In this document: one piece after another, positions 5,822 to 15,254 of the stretch | Position numbering within the stretch: position 1 is the stretch's first letter | Layout: each line of letters opens with the position of its first letter | DNA from: a virus | IMG/VR virus record: IMGVR_UViG_3300008258_000016 | Location: 1 to 36,622 of that record | DNA: 36,622 bases | Strand: one strand, 5' to 3' | Position numbers and translations under genes: made by a program | The notes under the pieces: generated by a model | What the model was told of the DNA's origin: nothing | The model's input: the letters and a program-made list of their open reading frames with translations, nothing else | Database searches by the model: none

Positions 5822-7458
5822 TGTGTCTGCCCTTTCTTGGCCTTTTGCAGAAGCGTATTGAACATTGAGCTGGCATTGGTCACGGGCTGCGTGGTGGCAG
5901 CGGGTTCACCGCTGGTCCCAACTCCAAGACCTTCAGCGATTGGCTGATCGCGCACGCCAGAGCGTTCCCGCAGTTCGTTGGCGGACGGGATCGAATCGTC
6001 GTAGGCCTTAATCAGCTTGTTACGACGGTTCATGTAATCCTTCTCGCTGATCTCTTGAGCATCAACCTTGTTAGCCAACGACTCCATCTCTCGGTTCAAA
6101 TTGATGCGTTTTTGAAGCACACCAAGAAGCTCAAGATTAGCCTTGTTGCTTAAACCAAGTTGCGGATTCCAAGACCTAAACAACTCCGTTTCCTTATCGG
6201 AAATGCTTCCCTTGGTGGCGGCAAACGTGGGAAGAACGATCTGGCCGAAGTAAGCCAAAGCCTGCTGGGTGTCTGACAGCTTTCGTTCATCAATCGGGAA
6301 GTTTAGTGCTTTCCCGAAATTCATGATGTTGGCTTTTACGGTAGCAAAAGCGCCTTCATCAAGGCTTCCTTCCCTAATGATACGCTCAAGGTTGGCTACT
6401 GCTGGAGCAATCAAACGGTCGGCTTGAGCGGTTGCTATGTCTGCCTTTATGCGATCATTAATGCGAGCGAGTCGAAACTCCTCTTGCTTTGTTTCCGCTT
6501 CAAGTTGCTTTTTTTCCAGAGGAGTTAGCTCGGCAATGCCGATGTTTAGGACATAATAACCACTAGTTCCCGACTCCTTGACAGTAGCGGCTCGTCGCTG
6601 TCCTGGCGGAAGACCCTTCTGGCTTTCATTAAACGCCTCTTGTTGCTGCTTTGCTTCATCAAGCGTCATCTGACGCTCTTCAGCCGATTGCTTCCGTTTT
6701 TCCGCTACTAGGCGTTGAGCAATCAGCGTAGGATCGGAGTATTGCCCAGAGGACAGGAACTTCAACGCAGCCTCACGTTGCGCCTGTTGAGCAATGTCAG
6801 GGGCGAAGGCTTCAAGACCGCGAATGGCAGCTTGAACCGACGGAGGGGCTTCTGCTGGAGCACGCGGTGGAGCTACAGGGGTAGGTTCTTGAGGCGCTGC
6901 TGGTGCTTCAGCAGCAACCGGAGGAGCACCAGCGGGAAGAGCAGGCGCAGGAGGCATTGCTGGACGCCCAGAAACGGTGGGCTCAACCGGAAGCTCTCCA
7001 GTAGGAAGTCCCAGCATCCGTGCAACAGCTTGCCGACGGCCCATCTCCGCACGCATCTCATCGACTTGCGCTTGAACCAAAGCGGTCTGCGCCACCCGTG
7101 CTTTGTTCTGTTGATACCCTTCAGCCGCCGTCCCAAGCAAAGCAGCATCGTAAATGTCGGGCTTGCCGGCCGCCGCGTTTTTGAACGCCTTCTTCAGCGC
7201 ATCTGGCACCTGCGGGGCATTGGGATCGTCGTTTACGATTTGATTGACGTACTTTTGGAACGTGGGATCCATCAGCCCCTGACCAAACTTGCCCAGAGCT
7301 TGCTGGGTAAATAGTTGGTTCTGCTGGTACTGCCTGATGCCACCGGAGATGCTCTCCCCTAGGCTCTCAATCGCCCGCGCACGGGCTGCCCCGGCTTGGG
7401 ACATGCCCTGCGCTATGAGCTGACCGCTGATGTCTTGGATTCCAGGTGCGTAGGGCAT
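5818..7458 (-). CDS. Large virion-associated protein, helical with Pro/Ala linker (unknown)
   Basis: A 546-residue protein. The N-terminus (IQDISGQLIAQGMSQAGAAR) and first 150 residues are helical and glutamine-rich. About 155-210 is a proline/alanine-rich linker (PPAPALPAGAPPVAAEAPAA). The remaining 330 residues are charged and coiled-coil-like (EKRKQSAEERQMTLDEAKQQ) with a globular end. It lies between two other large late genes with minimal spacing. The architecture suits a structural or internal virion protein. I do not recognise a family. Confidence 0.65.
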   Translation of the reverse strand: MPYAPGIQDISGQLIAQGMSQAGAARARAIESLGESISGGIRQYQQNQLFTQQALGKFGQGLMDPTFQKYVNQIVNDDPNAPQVPDALKKAFKNAAAGKPDIYDAALLGTAAEGYQQNKARVAQTALVQAQVDEMRAEMGRRQAVARMLGLPTGELPVEPTVSGRPAMPPAPALPAGAPPVAAEAPAAPQEPTPVAPPRAPAEAPPSVQAAIRGLEAFAPDIAQQAQREAALKFLSSGQYSDPTLIAQRLVAEKRKQSAEERQMTLDEAKQQQEAFNESQKGLPPGQRRAATVKESGTSGYYVLNIGIAELTPLEKKQLEAETKQEEFRLARINDRIKADIATAQADRLIAPAVANLERIIREGSLDEGAFATVKANIMNFGKALNFPIDERKLSDTQQALAYFGQIVLPTFAATKGSISDKETELFRSWNPQLGLSNKANLELLGVLQKRINLNREMESLANKVDAQEISEKDYMNRRNKLIKAYDDSIPSANELRERSGVRDQPIAEGLGVGTSGEPAATTQPVTNASSMFNTLLQKAKKGQTQ

Positions 7459-7459
7459 C

Positions 7460-9607
7460 TTAAACGGCCTCCTTCAGTGCCAGTTCACGTTTTTCCATCG
7501 AACGGATACGGCTGTCCATCCACATGCGGATCGGACGTTTCGCCCACGGATGGCGCTTTAACCAAGCAGCGATCTTCTCGCCATTCTCTAGGTAGAAGTT
7601 GAAGAACCAAGCGGGCGCATGGCGGAACATCCAATCGCGGAACTGCATCCACTTCGGGTTGTCTTCGCCGTAAACCTCGCGGGCGACCCAACAGAAGATG
7701 CTGGAAAGCAGGTAGGGAAGAGCAGCAGCACCGATCTGACCCGCTGCGGATGTAGTGGAAGCCGAACGACCAGCTGCACCAGACAAACGAGCAGATTCAA
7801 TCGCAGCTTCGTAGTTCTTCTGGGCAATCTCGCGGGCAAGCTGGGCGTTGACGTTTGTTCCGTAGACGTCAGCCGGGTAGGCACCGAGCGGGTTGAACGT
7901 GGATCCCATTAGGCTGGCAATCGGGCTGAACAAGTTGCCCGTCTGGATGTTGGACATGTTCAGTATGTTGCCGTAGCTCTGCTGGAGAGCAGCACGGGCT
8001 TGATCCTCCCGTTGCTGGCGGATGGCCTCACGGTTAAGGATCTCGGCTCCAATCGCTCCCGGACCCATTACCTGACCACGGGCGCCATAAGCCTCACGGG
8101 CTGACTGCTGGGCCTGACGAACGTCCTCGGGGGACAGCATACCAGCCTGCCGTTGCTGCAAGCGGGCAAGATCGCTCTGGTACTGGTTAATCAGCCCCTG
8201 CTCCGTCTGGCTAATGCCTTTGGGCAGGAACTGGCTGTACAGGTCGCCATACATCTTCTGGATGGCGCCTTGGTACTGCTGGAGAGCGGGCATCGTCTTC
8301 GCCAGCTCTGCGGCAATGTCACGTTGAGTCATGGCGGAAGAGGTTGTTGTGGTGGTTGGCGTCGTTGTGCCACCAGTCACCGTGGTTGGTGCAGGCGTTG
8401 ACGGCAGCGGCGTCGGAACAGTGGGCGTTGGGGTGGTCGTCGTCGGCACGGACACAGCCGGCGGAATGATCGGAGCTATCGGAGGAGGCGTAACGGGAGG
8501 AATCGTCGTCGTTACGGGTTCCGGTGTCACCGTGCCACCAGTTCCGACCGTTACCGGGGGAAGTGTCAGCGTTTGGCCCCAAGCCTGCGTCGCTTGATTC
8601 AGCAAGTCGCGCATCTGCTCTGGGGTAGCCGTAGGCGTCGTCTGGCGGGTTTCCGACACTACCATCGTCGGCAACGTCTGAACGCCAGCATCGGTGCCTC
8701 CAGCAGTTGGCTGGGTGGTCCCGGGGGCCAAATTGAGCGTGAATTGAGCAGGTTCCCGTGTTCCCGTAACTTGGAACGGGTCCATGACCACGGTAGCACC
8801 GGGGGCAGATGTACTAACGCCTCCAAGCAATGCACTACCGCCGGTCGGCCCCGGCGTGTAAATGTCACTCAAGTTTATTGTGCCGCCGGGAGGTTTTGTT
8901 CCAGAAACAACAAATGGATCAAGGCGTGTAACGCCACCGCCTTCAGCCCCCGTAGTCACAACATCACTGCCAGCCGTGACGGTCGGCGTTTGGGCGCCGG
9001 TCGTGGTTAAAACATCGGAACCGGCTGCTCCCGCAGGAACAACAGTTTGGTCAATCCCGACATTGCGATAAGGCGTGCCTTGCAAGGTAACGCCGGTCAT
9101 GTCGGCACCACCAGTTTCTCCGAGGTCAATCCGTTCCAGCGGAGCAGTGCCGAATGTGGCGAACGGATTACCGCCTCCCACGGCAAAATCAGCCGGAGCG
9201 ATGTAGGTGCTGCCGGGTGCGATCTGACCGCTGGGCTGGAAGAACGACATCTCGCCCGGCCCCAAGCCGGCACCAGCCAGAGTGCTCCCAGTAAACGGAA
9301 CGCTAAACGTCGGCCCAGCACCGCCAAGGAAGGTTGGCGTACCAAAACCCGTGACGTCGGAACCACCAAGGATGCTGCTTGGGACGCTGAAGATGCTGCC
9401 GCCAGAGCTGAAGTCGAACATGCTGCCGAGGCCGCCGCCTTGGCTGATAGCTTCGTTTTCGACTAGGAATTTTGTTGGTTCAGCCATGGCTTCTCCCTCT
9501 TGTTCTTGAATCTCGTTTTGAGTAATGTCTTCTCCAGCGGGGTTTGTCCCGTAGGACTCATCGTCCATTACGTCTTCAAACCCGTAAGCTGGAAGTTTGA
9601 TAGCCAT
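7460..9607 (-). CDS. Large tail/virion protein with Thr/Pro-rich linker and conserved C-terminal phage domain
   Basis: A 715-residue protein. Residues 1-45 are acidic; about 50-340 are Gly/Thr-rich and repetitive, with recurring MVVSETR/FVVSGTK/FQVTGTRE-type segments; about 350-430 is almost entirely Pro/Thr/Val; about 430-620 is a helical domain rich in Gln. The last 75 residues (CWVAREVYG, NPKWMQFRDWMF, APAWFFNFYLENG) match a C-terminal domain often found at the end of phage tail-associated proteins. The Pro/Thr stretch probably works as an extended stalk. It follows the fibre-like gene in the late operon. Confidence 0.7.
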   Translation of the reverse strand: MAIKLPAYGFEDVMDDESYGTNPAGEDITQNEIQEQEGEAMAEPTKFLVENEAISQGGGLGSMFDFSSGGSIFSVPSSILGGSDVTGFGTPTFLGGAGPTFSVPFTGSTLAGAGLGPGEMSFFQPSGQIAPGSTYIAPADFAVGGGNPFATFGTAPLERIDLGETGGADMTGVTLQGTPYRNVGIDQTVVPAGAAGSDVLTTTGAQTPTVTAGSDVVTTGAEGGGVTRLDPFVVSGTKPPGGTINLSDIYTPGPTGGSALLGGVSTSAPGATVVMDPFQVTGTREPAQFTLNLAPGTTQPTAGGTDAGVQTLPTMVVSETRQTTPTATPEQMRDLLNQATQAWGQTLTLPPVTVGTGGTVTPEPVTTTIPPVTPPPIAPIIPPAVSVPTTTTPTPTVPTPLPSTPAPTTVTGGTTTPTTTTTSSAMTQRDIAAELAKTMPALQQYQGAIQKMYGDLYSQFLPKGISQTEQGLINQYQSDLARLQQRQAGMLSPEDVRQAQQSAREAYGARGQVMGPGAIGAEILNREAIRQQREDQARAALQQSYGNILNMSNIQTGNLFSPIASLMGSTFNPLGAYPADVYGTNVNAQLAREIAQKNYEAAIESARLSGAAGRSASTTSAAGQIGAAALPYLLSSIFCWVAREVYGEDNPKWMQFRDWMFRHAPAWFFNFYLENGEKIAAWLKRHPWAKRPIRMWMDSRIRSMEKRELALKEAV

Positions 9608-10212
9608 TATCCGACAGCAGCGGTACGGCTGACCTCCAAGAGATTGGTTCCGTCAGAGATGAACGTGATTTGGAAGTACTTGCTCGCTCCAGTCAGCGTG
9701 TACGTTCCCGTGGTCTTAAAGTTTGTTCCAAACGTGATGACGTTGCCACCCGTGGCATCCGTGGTGAATGAAAGCTGAAGCGCGTATCCAGCACGGGGAA
9801 CCGTAGCGGCGTTGATGGTAGCCGCCGTGCTGCTACTGCAAGCAATGCGGCGAGTGTTTCCGTCCGTAGCCGTAAACGTCAGGCTGATCGGAGAGCCAAA
9901 GCTAACCGTGCTGTATGTCTCGTAAAGGGGCGTTCCTTGCGTGATGGTCGTGCCGCCCGACAGCGTGGCGGCATCGTAGGTGTTCCCCGAAGCGATCTGG
10001 TCCGTCGTCACCGCATCATCGGCAATCTTTGCCGTGGTCACAGCATCGTCGGCGATCTTTGCCGTAGTCACCGCCAGATTAGCGATAGTCGTGGTCGTAA
10101 CGTCGTTCGGCCCCACCGCCGCCACCGTCGGCTGACCCAACAGGTTTAGCTTGGTGTAGGTGATCGGGTCGTTTGTGCCGGTGAAAGTGTAGCCTGGACT
10201 AACAGTTGGCAT
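9607..10212 (-). CDS. Tail-fibre-like protein with AKIADDAVTT repeats
   Basis: A 201-residue beta-rich protein. Residues about 36-75 carry tandem VTTAKIADDA repeats, typical of phage fibre shafts, encoded by two neighbouring 30-base units at 10010-10039 and 10040-10069. The C-terminal 120 residues (SPISLTFTATDGNTRRIACS, GNVITFGTNFKTTGTYT, KYFQITFISDGTNLLEVSRT) look like a compact receptor-binding head. It follows the nozzle gene. The ATG is preceded by CCTTCACTACC with no Shine-Dalgarno site. Confidence 0.7.
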   Translation of the reverse strand: MPTVSPGYTFTGTNDPITYTKLNLLGQPTVAAVGPNDVTTTTIANLAVTTAKIADDAVTTAKIADDAVTTDQIASGNTYDAATLSGGTTITQGTPLYETYSTVSFGSPISLTFTATDGNTRRIACSSSTAATINAATVPRAGYALQLSFTTDATGGNVITFGTNFKTTGTYTLTGASKYFQITFISDGTNLLEVSRTAAVG

Positions 10213-10226
10213 GGTAGTGAAGGTCG

Positions 10227-12794
10227 TTAGACTTGTACAAGGTTGGCTCGCTGACCGGCTCGGGTCTCGTAGCCGAGCGACATGACGCTGATAAAGCCTT
10301 GGGTGTTCGTCACTTCAATCCAGCTTAACCGGCCCTGACGGCGGGTCATCAGCGGGAGCCGCAGTTCCTGCGTCATCTCGGGCTCAAAGCCGGTGCCGCA
10401 TTGCAGGCCATCGGAAGGAAGTCCAGGCGTTTGCCCAGCGTTCGGTAAGGTTCCAACCGCATAATCCTTCCGGTACGCCCGATTGTAGTCGTTGTTAGCG
10501 TTGGTTAGGTCGTAAGCGGAATCCGCAAACTTCCAAGTCTCTGACCGGCTATACGTCTGGTCCGTCAACAGCACGCTTTCCTCGTTCGCGCCCTCCGTTA
10601 ACGAAGACACGGAGAACTTGGGGCGGTTGGTAGCCACATCTAGGTAGATCCGCCGCTGGAAGTGGTTCAGGTTGTCCGTGTCGTAGGCACGGGTGACAAG
10701 CTGGGTGCTGATCTCGGCTACCGTCGTCCCGCTGATGTCGTTTTGCCCCTCATCCGTGACGAAAATCCGCCCATCCTCCGTGATGGCGTGCATCCGTTGC
10801 AGCCCAAAGTAGTTCACTACCTGCCAGCCTTGGATGCACATGTTGAGCGTGTCCGCGAACGCCCACTCACCGTACCAGTTCTCCGTGGTGAAGTTGTAGA
10901 CCACCACGGCATTGCAGACCAAGCTGTTGTCCAGCGGGAGGGCGACGTACAGCTTGTTGTTCCAGTACCCCAAGCTGATCTTGTAGCCCACCTCCCAGTT
11001 GACCCGATCCATGATCTTACGGATGCGGGTCGAAAGGGGCAGGATCTTGTGCTGGAGGGCGTTGTTGGTGGACGTCAGCGTCAGCAGGTTGATGTTCCGG
11101 TTGCTGACGTAGGCCAAGTCCGGGCCGATTGACGTAACCCCGTTAATGCCTACTACACCCACTTGGCGGGTGATCTCGGTGACCGTTACGTCGGACAGGC
11201 TGCCCTCGACGTTCTGGAGCAGGAGGATCGACTTGTTCTTGAAGGCGACTAGGCTGTTCTGGCCGAAAGGGTAGGTGGCTACGATGTAGTCCGAGTTGCC
11301 CGTGTTAAGGTTAAACTCATTCGCCAGCGGGTCGTAGTCCGTGAACTCCAGCACGTCCGACGCAGCCAGCCCGTCCTTGCCTTTTACGACCCAAAGCCGG
11401 TTCTGGTAGTAGGTGGCTTGGTTGCTGTTCGGAATCGACTCAAATGAGTCAGGAAGGTTGGTATCGGGGACAAGGGCGAACGTCCCGTTCCAGTTACCAT
11501 CCCAGTACAGCGGGGTCTGGTCCGGCCCCCGGAAGATGTAGACGTAGTTGTTGGCCTGAACAATCGTGGATTCTTCCGTGACCGTGTAGCTTCCCAAACT
11601 GATTGTCTTCTGGGTACGACCGTTGGCGAAGAAGCCAACCTCGTCGTAACCCACCATCATCATCCACGTTTCCCCGACGTTGTTGGGGTCGGAATAGATG
11701 CCAGAGGCAAAAATGGAAGACGTGGCGTTCTTGGAGGTCATTATCGCTCCGCCCAGCCCTACGGCCACGCAAATGTCGCCTCCACAGATGATATCCTGCC
11801 AATCCTGTTGCGGTATCGTTGGCGCAAAAGTCCATCCCGATCCAGAGATGGAACTCATTACCCGCGCAGGAGCGCTAATGTACGCTTCGGAAACGGCCAA
11901 AAACCTTCCATTATCAAATAAGATCGAAGTCCAAAATGCCGTAGGATTGTCAGCGTCTCGCGTTTTCGTCCAAGTATCCAAATCGGAGGATATGTAAACT
12001 ACTCCGGCATTTCCAAGTAGGACAAAGAGTTGATTACCAAACGCACAATCTGTGAATAACTCTACAGGAACACTTGTTATGCGAGTCCATGTTATGCCGT
12101 CGTAGCTCTTGTACACCCGCCCAAGAACAACGGCCAAAATAAATGCACCATTACCGTATGCCAATCCTGTGGCATTGGTCGTTCCGCTAATGAAAGTTGC
12201 CGTGCTCCATGTCAGACCGTCGTCCGTACTGTAAACCAAATAGCCACTGGTGCTAAAGGAAACCCAGGTTCCATCTCCATACTGAACTACTGCGTAGTTA
12301 CGATTATCAGCAGGAGCTGTTGCCACCGCCGTCCATGTTATCCCATCTGTGGAACGAAGTATGCAAGCATTGTTGGCAACGCCCTGCCCTGTTGCAATAA
12401 AGACTCCATTGCCAAAACCAATGGATGCGATTGAAATATTGGAAGGTGTGGCTGATGTCGTCCAAGTGATGCCATCTGTGGACTTAATCACCTCGCCAAA
12501 GCCAGCCGCCAAAAAGAACCCGTTGCCGTAAGCAACAGCCTTGAAATCCGTGGTGGTTCCACCTGCCCGTTCCGTCCAAATCTGGCCAAACGGATTTGCG
12601 CCCAGTTCTGGCATACACACGAATCCGCCCCGCGTATTCCCATCCTGCGACGTGAAGTCGTGGTTTACCGCTTTCTGGACGTTACCCGGCTTGATGTTCT
12701 CGGGCGCGTTGTACTCGTCCACGCCAATGAACGAGTTATCGCCCACCGACAGCGGTTGGTCGTCCAGATTACCGTATGAGCGGTAGCGGTTCAT
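10227..12794 (-). CDS. Tail nozzle/tubular-B-like protein with inserted BNR-type seven-repeat propeller
   Basis: An 855-residue protein. Residues 1-70 (DNSFIGVDEYNAPENIKPGN) and about 363-855 (SGIYSDPN, then YQNRLWVVKGKDGLAASDVL, QRRIYLDV) resemble the nozzle or stabilisation proteins that close podovirus tails. Between them, residues about 72-362 hold seven repeats of the form AYGNGFF.A.G....KSTDGITW, a BNR/sialidase-like beta-propeller. Known nozzle proteins of this kind run straight from the N-terminal segment to the SGIYSDPN-like segment, so the propeller looks like a precise insertion, perhaps for glycan recognition. The inserted DNA at about 11710-12580 looks more AT-rich than its flanks. 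Confidence 0.75.
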   Translation of the reverse strand: MNRYRSYGNLDDQPLSVGDNSFIGVDEYNAPENIKPGNVQKAVNHDFTSQDGNTRGGFVCMPELGANPFGQIWTERAGGTTTDFKAVAYGNGFFLAAGFGEVIKSTDGITWTTSATPSNISIASIGFGNGVFIATGQGVANNACILRSTDGITWTAVATAPADNRNYAVVQYGDGTWVSFSTSGYLVYSTDDGLTWSTATFISGTTNATGLAYGNGAFILAVVLGRVYKSYDGITWTRITSVPVELFTDCAFGNQLFVLLGNAGVVYISSDLDTWTKTRDADNPTAFWTSILFDNGRFLAVSEAYISAPARVMSSISGSGWTFAPTIPQQDWQDIICGGDICVAVGLGGAIMTSKNATSSIFASGIYSDPNNVGETWMMMVGYDEVGFFANGRTQKTISLGSYTVTEESTIVQANNYVYIFRGPDQTPLYWDGNWNGTFALVPDTNLPDSFESIPNSNQATYYQNRLWVVKGKDGLAASDVLEFTDYDPLANEFNLNTGNSDYIVATYPFGQNSLVAFKNKSILLLQNVEGSLSDVTVTEITRQVGVVGINGVTSIGPDLAYVSNRNINLLTLTSTNNALQHKILPLSTRIRKIMDRVNWEVGYKISLGYWNNKLYVALPLDNSLVCNAVVVYNFTTENWYGEWAFADTLNMCIQGWQVVNYFGLQRMHAITEDGRIFVTDEGQNDISGTTVAEISTQLVTRAYDTDNLNHFQRRIYLDVATNRPKFSVSSLTEGANEESVLLTDQTYSRSETWKFADSAYDLTNANNDYNRAYRKDYAVGTLPNAGQTPGLPSDGLQCGTGFEPEMTQELRLPLMTRRQGRLSWIEVTNTQGFISVMSLGYETRAGQRANLVQV

Positions 12795-12809
12795 GCCAGA
12801 GCAAGCGCA

Positions 12810-13247
12810 CTAACCGTTGGTTGATGGAAACGGTTGCTGAACGAGCTGAAGGTTCAGTCTGGCAAACGCCACAAATGGGTCTTGCTCGGTAACATCGCTG
12901 GCGTTGAAGAGGTTGGTGACTTGCTGCACGGTAACGGGCAGACCGGCCTGATTCGCCGCGGCAGCGACGGCAGCGGGATTGCCGTCCTTGTGCGTGTGGA
13001 TAACGACTGGCTGACCCGTCTGCGGGTCAATCTCCGTTGTGTAGGTGTCCAGCGGAAGCAATGCGGCAAAGTCGGATCCAATGTAGCCCGAAGAGACGTA
13101 GTTGGTCGCGGGCTCCGATCCGTCTACCGACAGCCCGACGATGAACATTCCCTCGCCAGCTAGGCCGCCGACAGCGGACGCAAGCGTGCTGGCGAACTGC
13201 TGGTAGTCGGAGGGAACGATCATCGTCCGAAATGCCCAAGTGTCCAT
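12810..13247 (-). CDS. Conserved phage tail-region protein (unknown)
   Basis: A 145-residue protein starting MDTWAFRTMIVPSDYQQFA. The pattern WAF.T..VP......A..LA...G..G.GM....LS.DG..PATHYVSSG.I...FA.LLP is shared by small proteins in tail modules of many environmental phages. The C-terminal third contains NLFNASDVTEQDPFVAFARL. It lies between the jelly-roll protein and the nozzle, in the same operon. It is probably a minor virion or assembly component; no biochemical role is known to me. Confidence 0.7.
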   Translation of the reverse strand: MDTWAFRTMIVPSDYQQFASTLASAVGGLAGEGMFIVGLSVDGSEPATNYVSSGYIGSDFAALLPLDTYTTEIDPQTGQPVVIHTHKDGNPAAVAAAANQAGLPVTVQQVTNLFNASDVTEQDPFVAFARLNLQLVQQPFPSTNG

Positions 13248-13248
13248 G

Positions 13249-15249
13249 TTAATAGGCTTTCGTCTTAGTGTTCACCCAAGTTTCAGCATTGATGACTTCC
13301 GTAGCCGTACTGGAAGCACCACGAACAATCATGCTAAACGTGCGTCCGTTAAACGGAGCCGAAGCATTGTTACGACGCATCAAGTAAAGTGCGCTATTGC
13401 TGTAGTTGCCCGTGCCTTGCGAACTGGTTGACGTTCCAGCTACCGCACCATTGACGCGGATCTGATTGTTTGGAGCCGAAATGTCACCAATGCCGGTAAT
13501 GACGTTGGTGATTGGCGAAGTGTACGTCGTAACGGTGTTGTCCACCGTGGTCGTGCCGCGAGACGAGAAGTTAAGGTTAGCGGCGGCGGAGTTTGGAGCC
13601 GTCAACGCAAACGTGCCATTAGTGCTGGCTACTGTTGCGCCAAGCTCGGTGACAACGGACAATGAAGCGTCGCTCAATTTGCGAATGCCGCCAAATACCG
13701 TGACCTTATTTGTTCCAGTGAAGTCAATGCTGCCGGTCAGCAAGCAATCATCCACGCCATCGCTTTTCAAGTAATACGGGAACCCAACGCTGTCGTAGGT
13801 GTTTGCATCCACCACACGTTGGTAGGAGGGCAGGTTTACGCCGTCATTGGTTACGCGCAGATCGGCGCCCCAAAGATAAACTGCTTCGGTGCCAGTTGCA
13901 GTAAACGTATCCGACAATGTATCCGACTGTCTTAAATGAACGCTTAAATAAGCATTTGCCGCTACAGACGTATATGTAATTGAACAACGATACCAGCCGT
14001 TTCCTAGGCTTGTTATTGAACGACTTACTCCAGCAGAAACGGCTGTTCCCAATACGCCGTTTTGCACATCAAATAATGCAGATTTCCACGCTGAATCGTA
14101 TGTGGAAACAGCAATCCATTGATTATTATTGTATTTACACGCAATGGAAATCGTAAGTTGCGTGTTACTAGGACTAGTTACCTGCTGTTGTACATTATGC
14201 GCCCCAGAACCGGCTGATGCTGTAAGTGTATCGGCTGTCAGTAACCCGTTTGGATCGGTTGTAGTATTTCCCGTTACAGTTGCAGTGTATTTTTGCCATG
14301 GACTTAAATCTTCCGTAGCGATCAACAAATTATACCTTGCCGATAAAGAAGGCCGCGCCGTGCTAGTTGATTGAGTAGCATGATTTCCTGCAATAGTAGC
14401 AACCCAGTTTGATGTAATTTTCTGATATGTTGACGGCGCGGACGTTAAAGCTATTTGCGCTCCCCAAATAAAAAGGTTTGAGGATCCATTGCCTTGGTAT
14501 GTTGGCGTGTCATAAACCCACGATGTTGGGGTTCCTGTATCTGATAAACAAATAACACAATCAGGATTTGATGTGATATCTCGACGAACAGAACAGCGAT
14601 ACCAGCCGTTTCCTAGATCTGTAATACTTGCTCCTGTTCCTGTGGCTAAGTTATTTCTCGTTGTTGTAACGGTTCCGTTAGTTAAATCGAATATTGCCGT
14701 AAATGCAGGCCCTCCAGTATTAAGACTAAGCGCTAGAAATGATCTCGTATTGGCCTTTGCGGCCACGGAAAACGTGTTATTGCCTGAAGACACTGTGGCA
14801 TTTCGATAAACAATATGGCGCGAATTTGTAACGCTTTCTTGCAAGCTGTCGGCGGTCAGCGTGTCATTGGGAGCCAACGTTTGATTAACACCGATAGATG
14901 CTTGTTCCGTTGTCCAATAGGCGTTGTTAAATTCTTCCGTATACAATAGTTTATTATAACTATATGCGCCATTGGTTCCAACCGCACCCGAATGCTTGTC
15001 AAATAACAAGCCTACCGGACTATCAGCAACGCCATTGCCGGGGGTATGAACCGCCGTCGTACCAGCCGAGTCCTCAAACATGGTCGTCAGGTCCGACGGA
15101 TCGTACCATGCACCTTGCTCGCCGGAGGCGAACAAAGACAGCGGAGTAAAAGGAACGACGGGCGTTACGGACCTTCCACTCGTCAACATGCAATCGTTGA
15201 CGCCGATAGCCAATCGCTTGTTGATTGGACTGAGGTACGATCCAAACAT
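13249..15249 (-). CDS. Receptor-binding-like virion protein with two jelly-roll modules and lectin-like C-terminus
   Basis: A 666-residue protein starting MFGSYLSPINKRLAIG; a longer open frame to 15342 overlaps the upstream gene and looks spurious. Residues about 38-90 contain the phage motif LFASGEQGAWYDPSDLTTMF. About 99-278 and 307-500 are two copies of a carbohydrate-binding-like jelly roll, each with GNGWYRCS and an IWGA/LWGA strand and ending with PS.YQ. About 500-666 resembles a concanavalin/LamG-type domain (YLKSDGVDDCLLT). A third related module is in the gene at 15594. The role is probably host-surface glycan binding. The second module region is visibly AT-rich. Confidence 0.75.
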   Translation of the reverse strand: MFGSYLSPINKRLAIGVNDCMLTSGRSVTPVVPFTPLSLFASGEQGAWYDPSDLTTMFEDSAGTTAVHTPGNGVADSPVGLLFDKHSGAVGTNGAYSYNKLLYTEEFNNAYWTTEQASIGVNQTLAPNDTLTADSLQESVTNSRHIVYRNATVSSGNNTFSVAAKANTRSFLALSLNTGGPAFTAIFDLTNGTVTTTRNNLATGTGASITDLGNGWYRCSVRRDITSNPDCVICLSDTGTPTSWVYDTPTYQGNGSSNLFIWGAQIALTSAPSTYQKITSNWVATIAGNHATQSTSTARPSLSARYNLLIATEDLSPWQKYTATVTGNTTTDPNGLLTADTLTASAGSGAHNVQQQVTSPSNTQLTISIACKYNNNQWIAVSTYDSAWKSALFDVQNGVLGTAVSAGVSRSITSLGNGWYRCSITYTSVAANAYLSVHLRQSDTLSDTFTATGTEAVYLWGADLRVTNDGVNLPSYQRVVDANTYDSVGFPYYLKSDGVDDCLLTGSIDFTGTNKVTVFGGIRKLSDASLSVVTELGATVASTNGTFALTAPNSAAANLNFSSRGTTTVDNTVTTYTSPITNVITGIGDISAPNNQIRVNGAVAGTSTSSQGTGNYSNSALYLMRRNNASAPFNGRTFSMIVRGASSTATEVINAETWVNTKTKAY

Positions 15250-15254
15250 GATCG

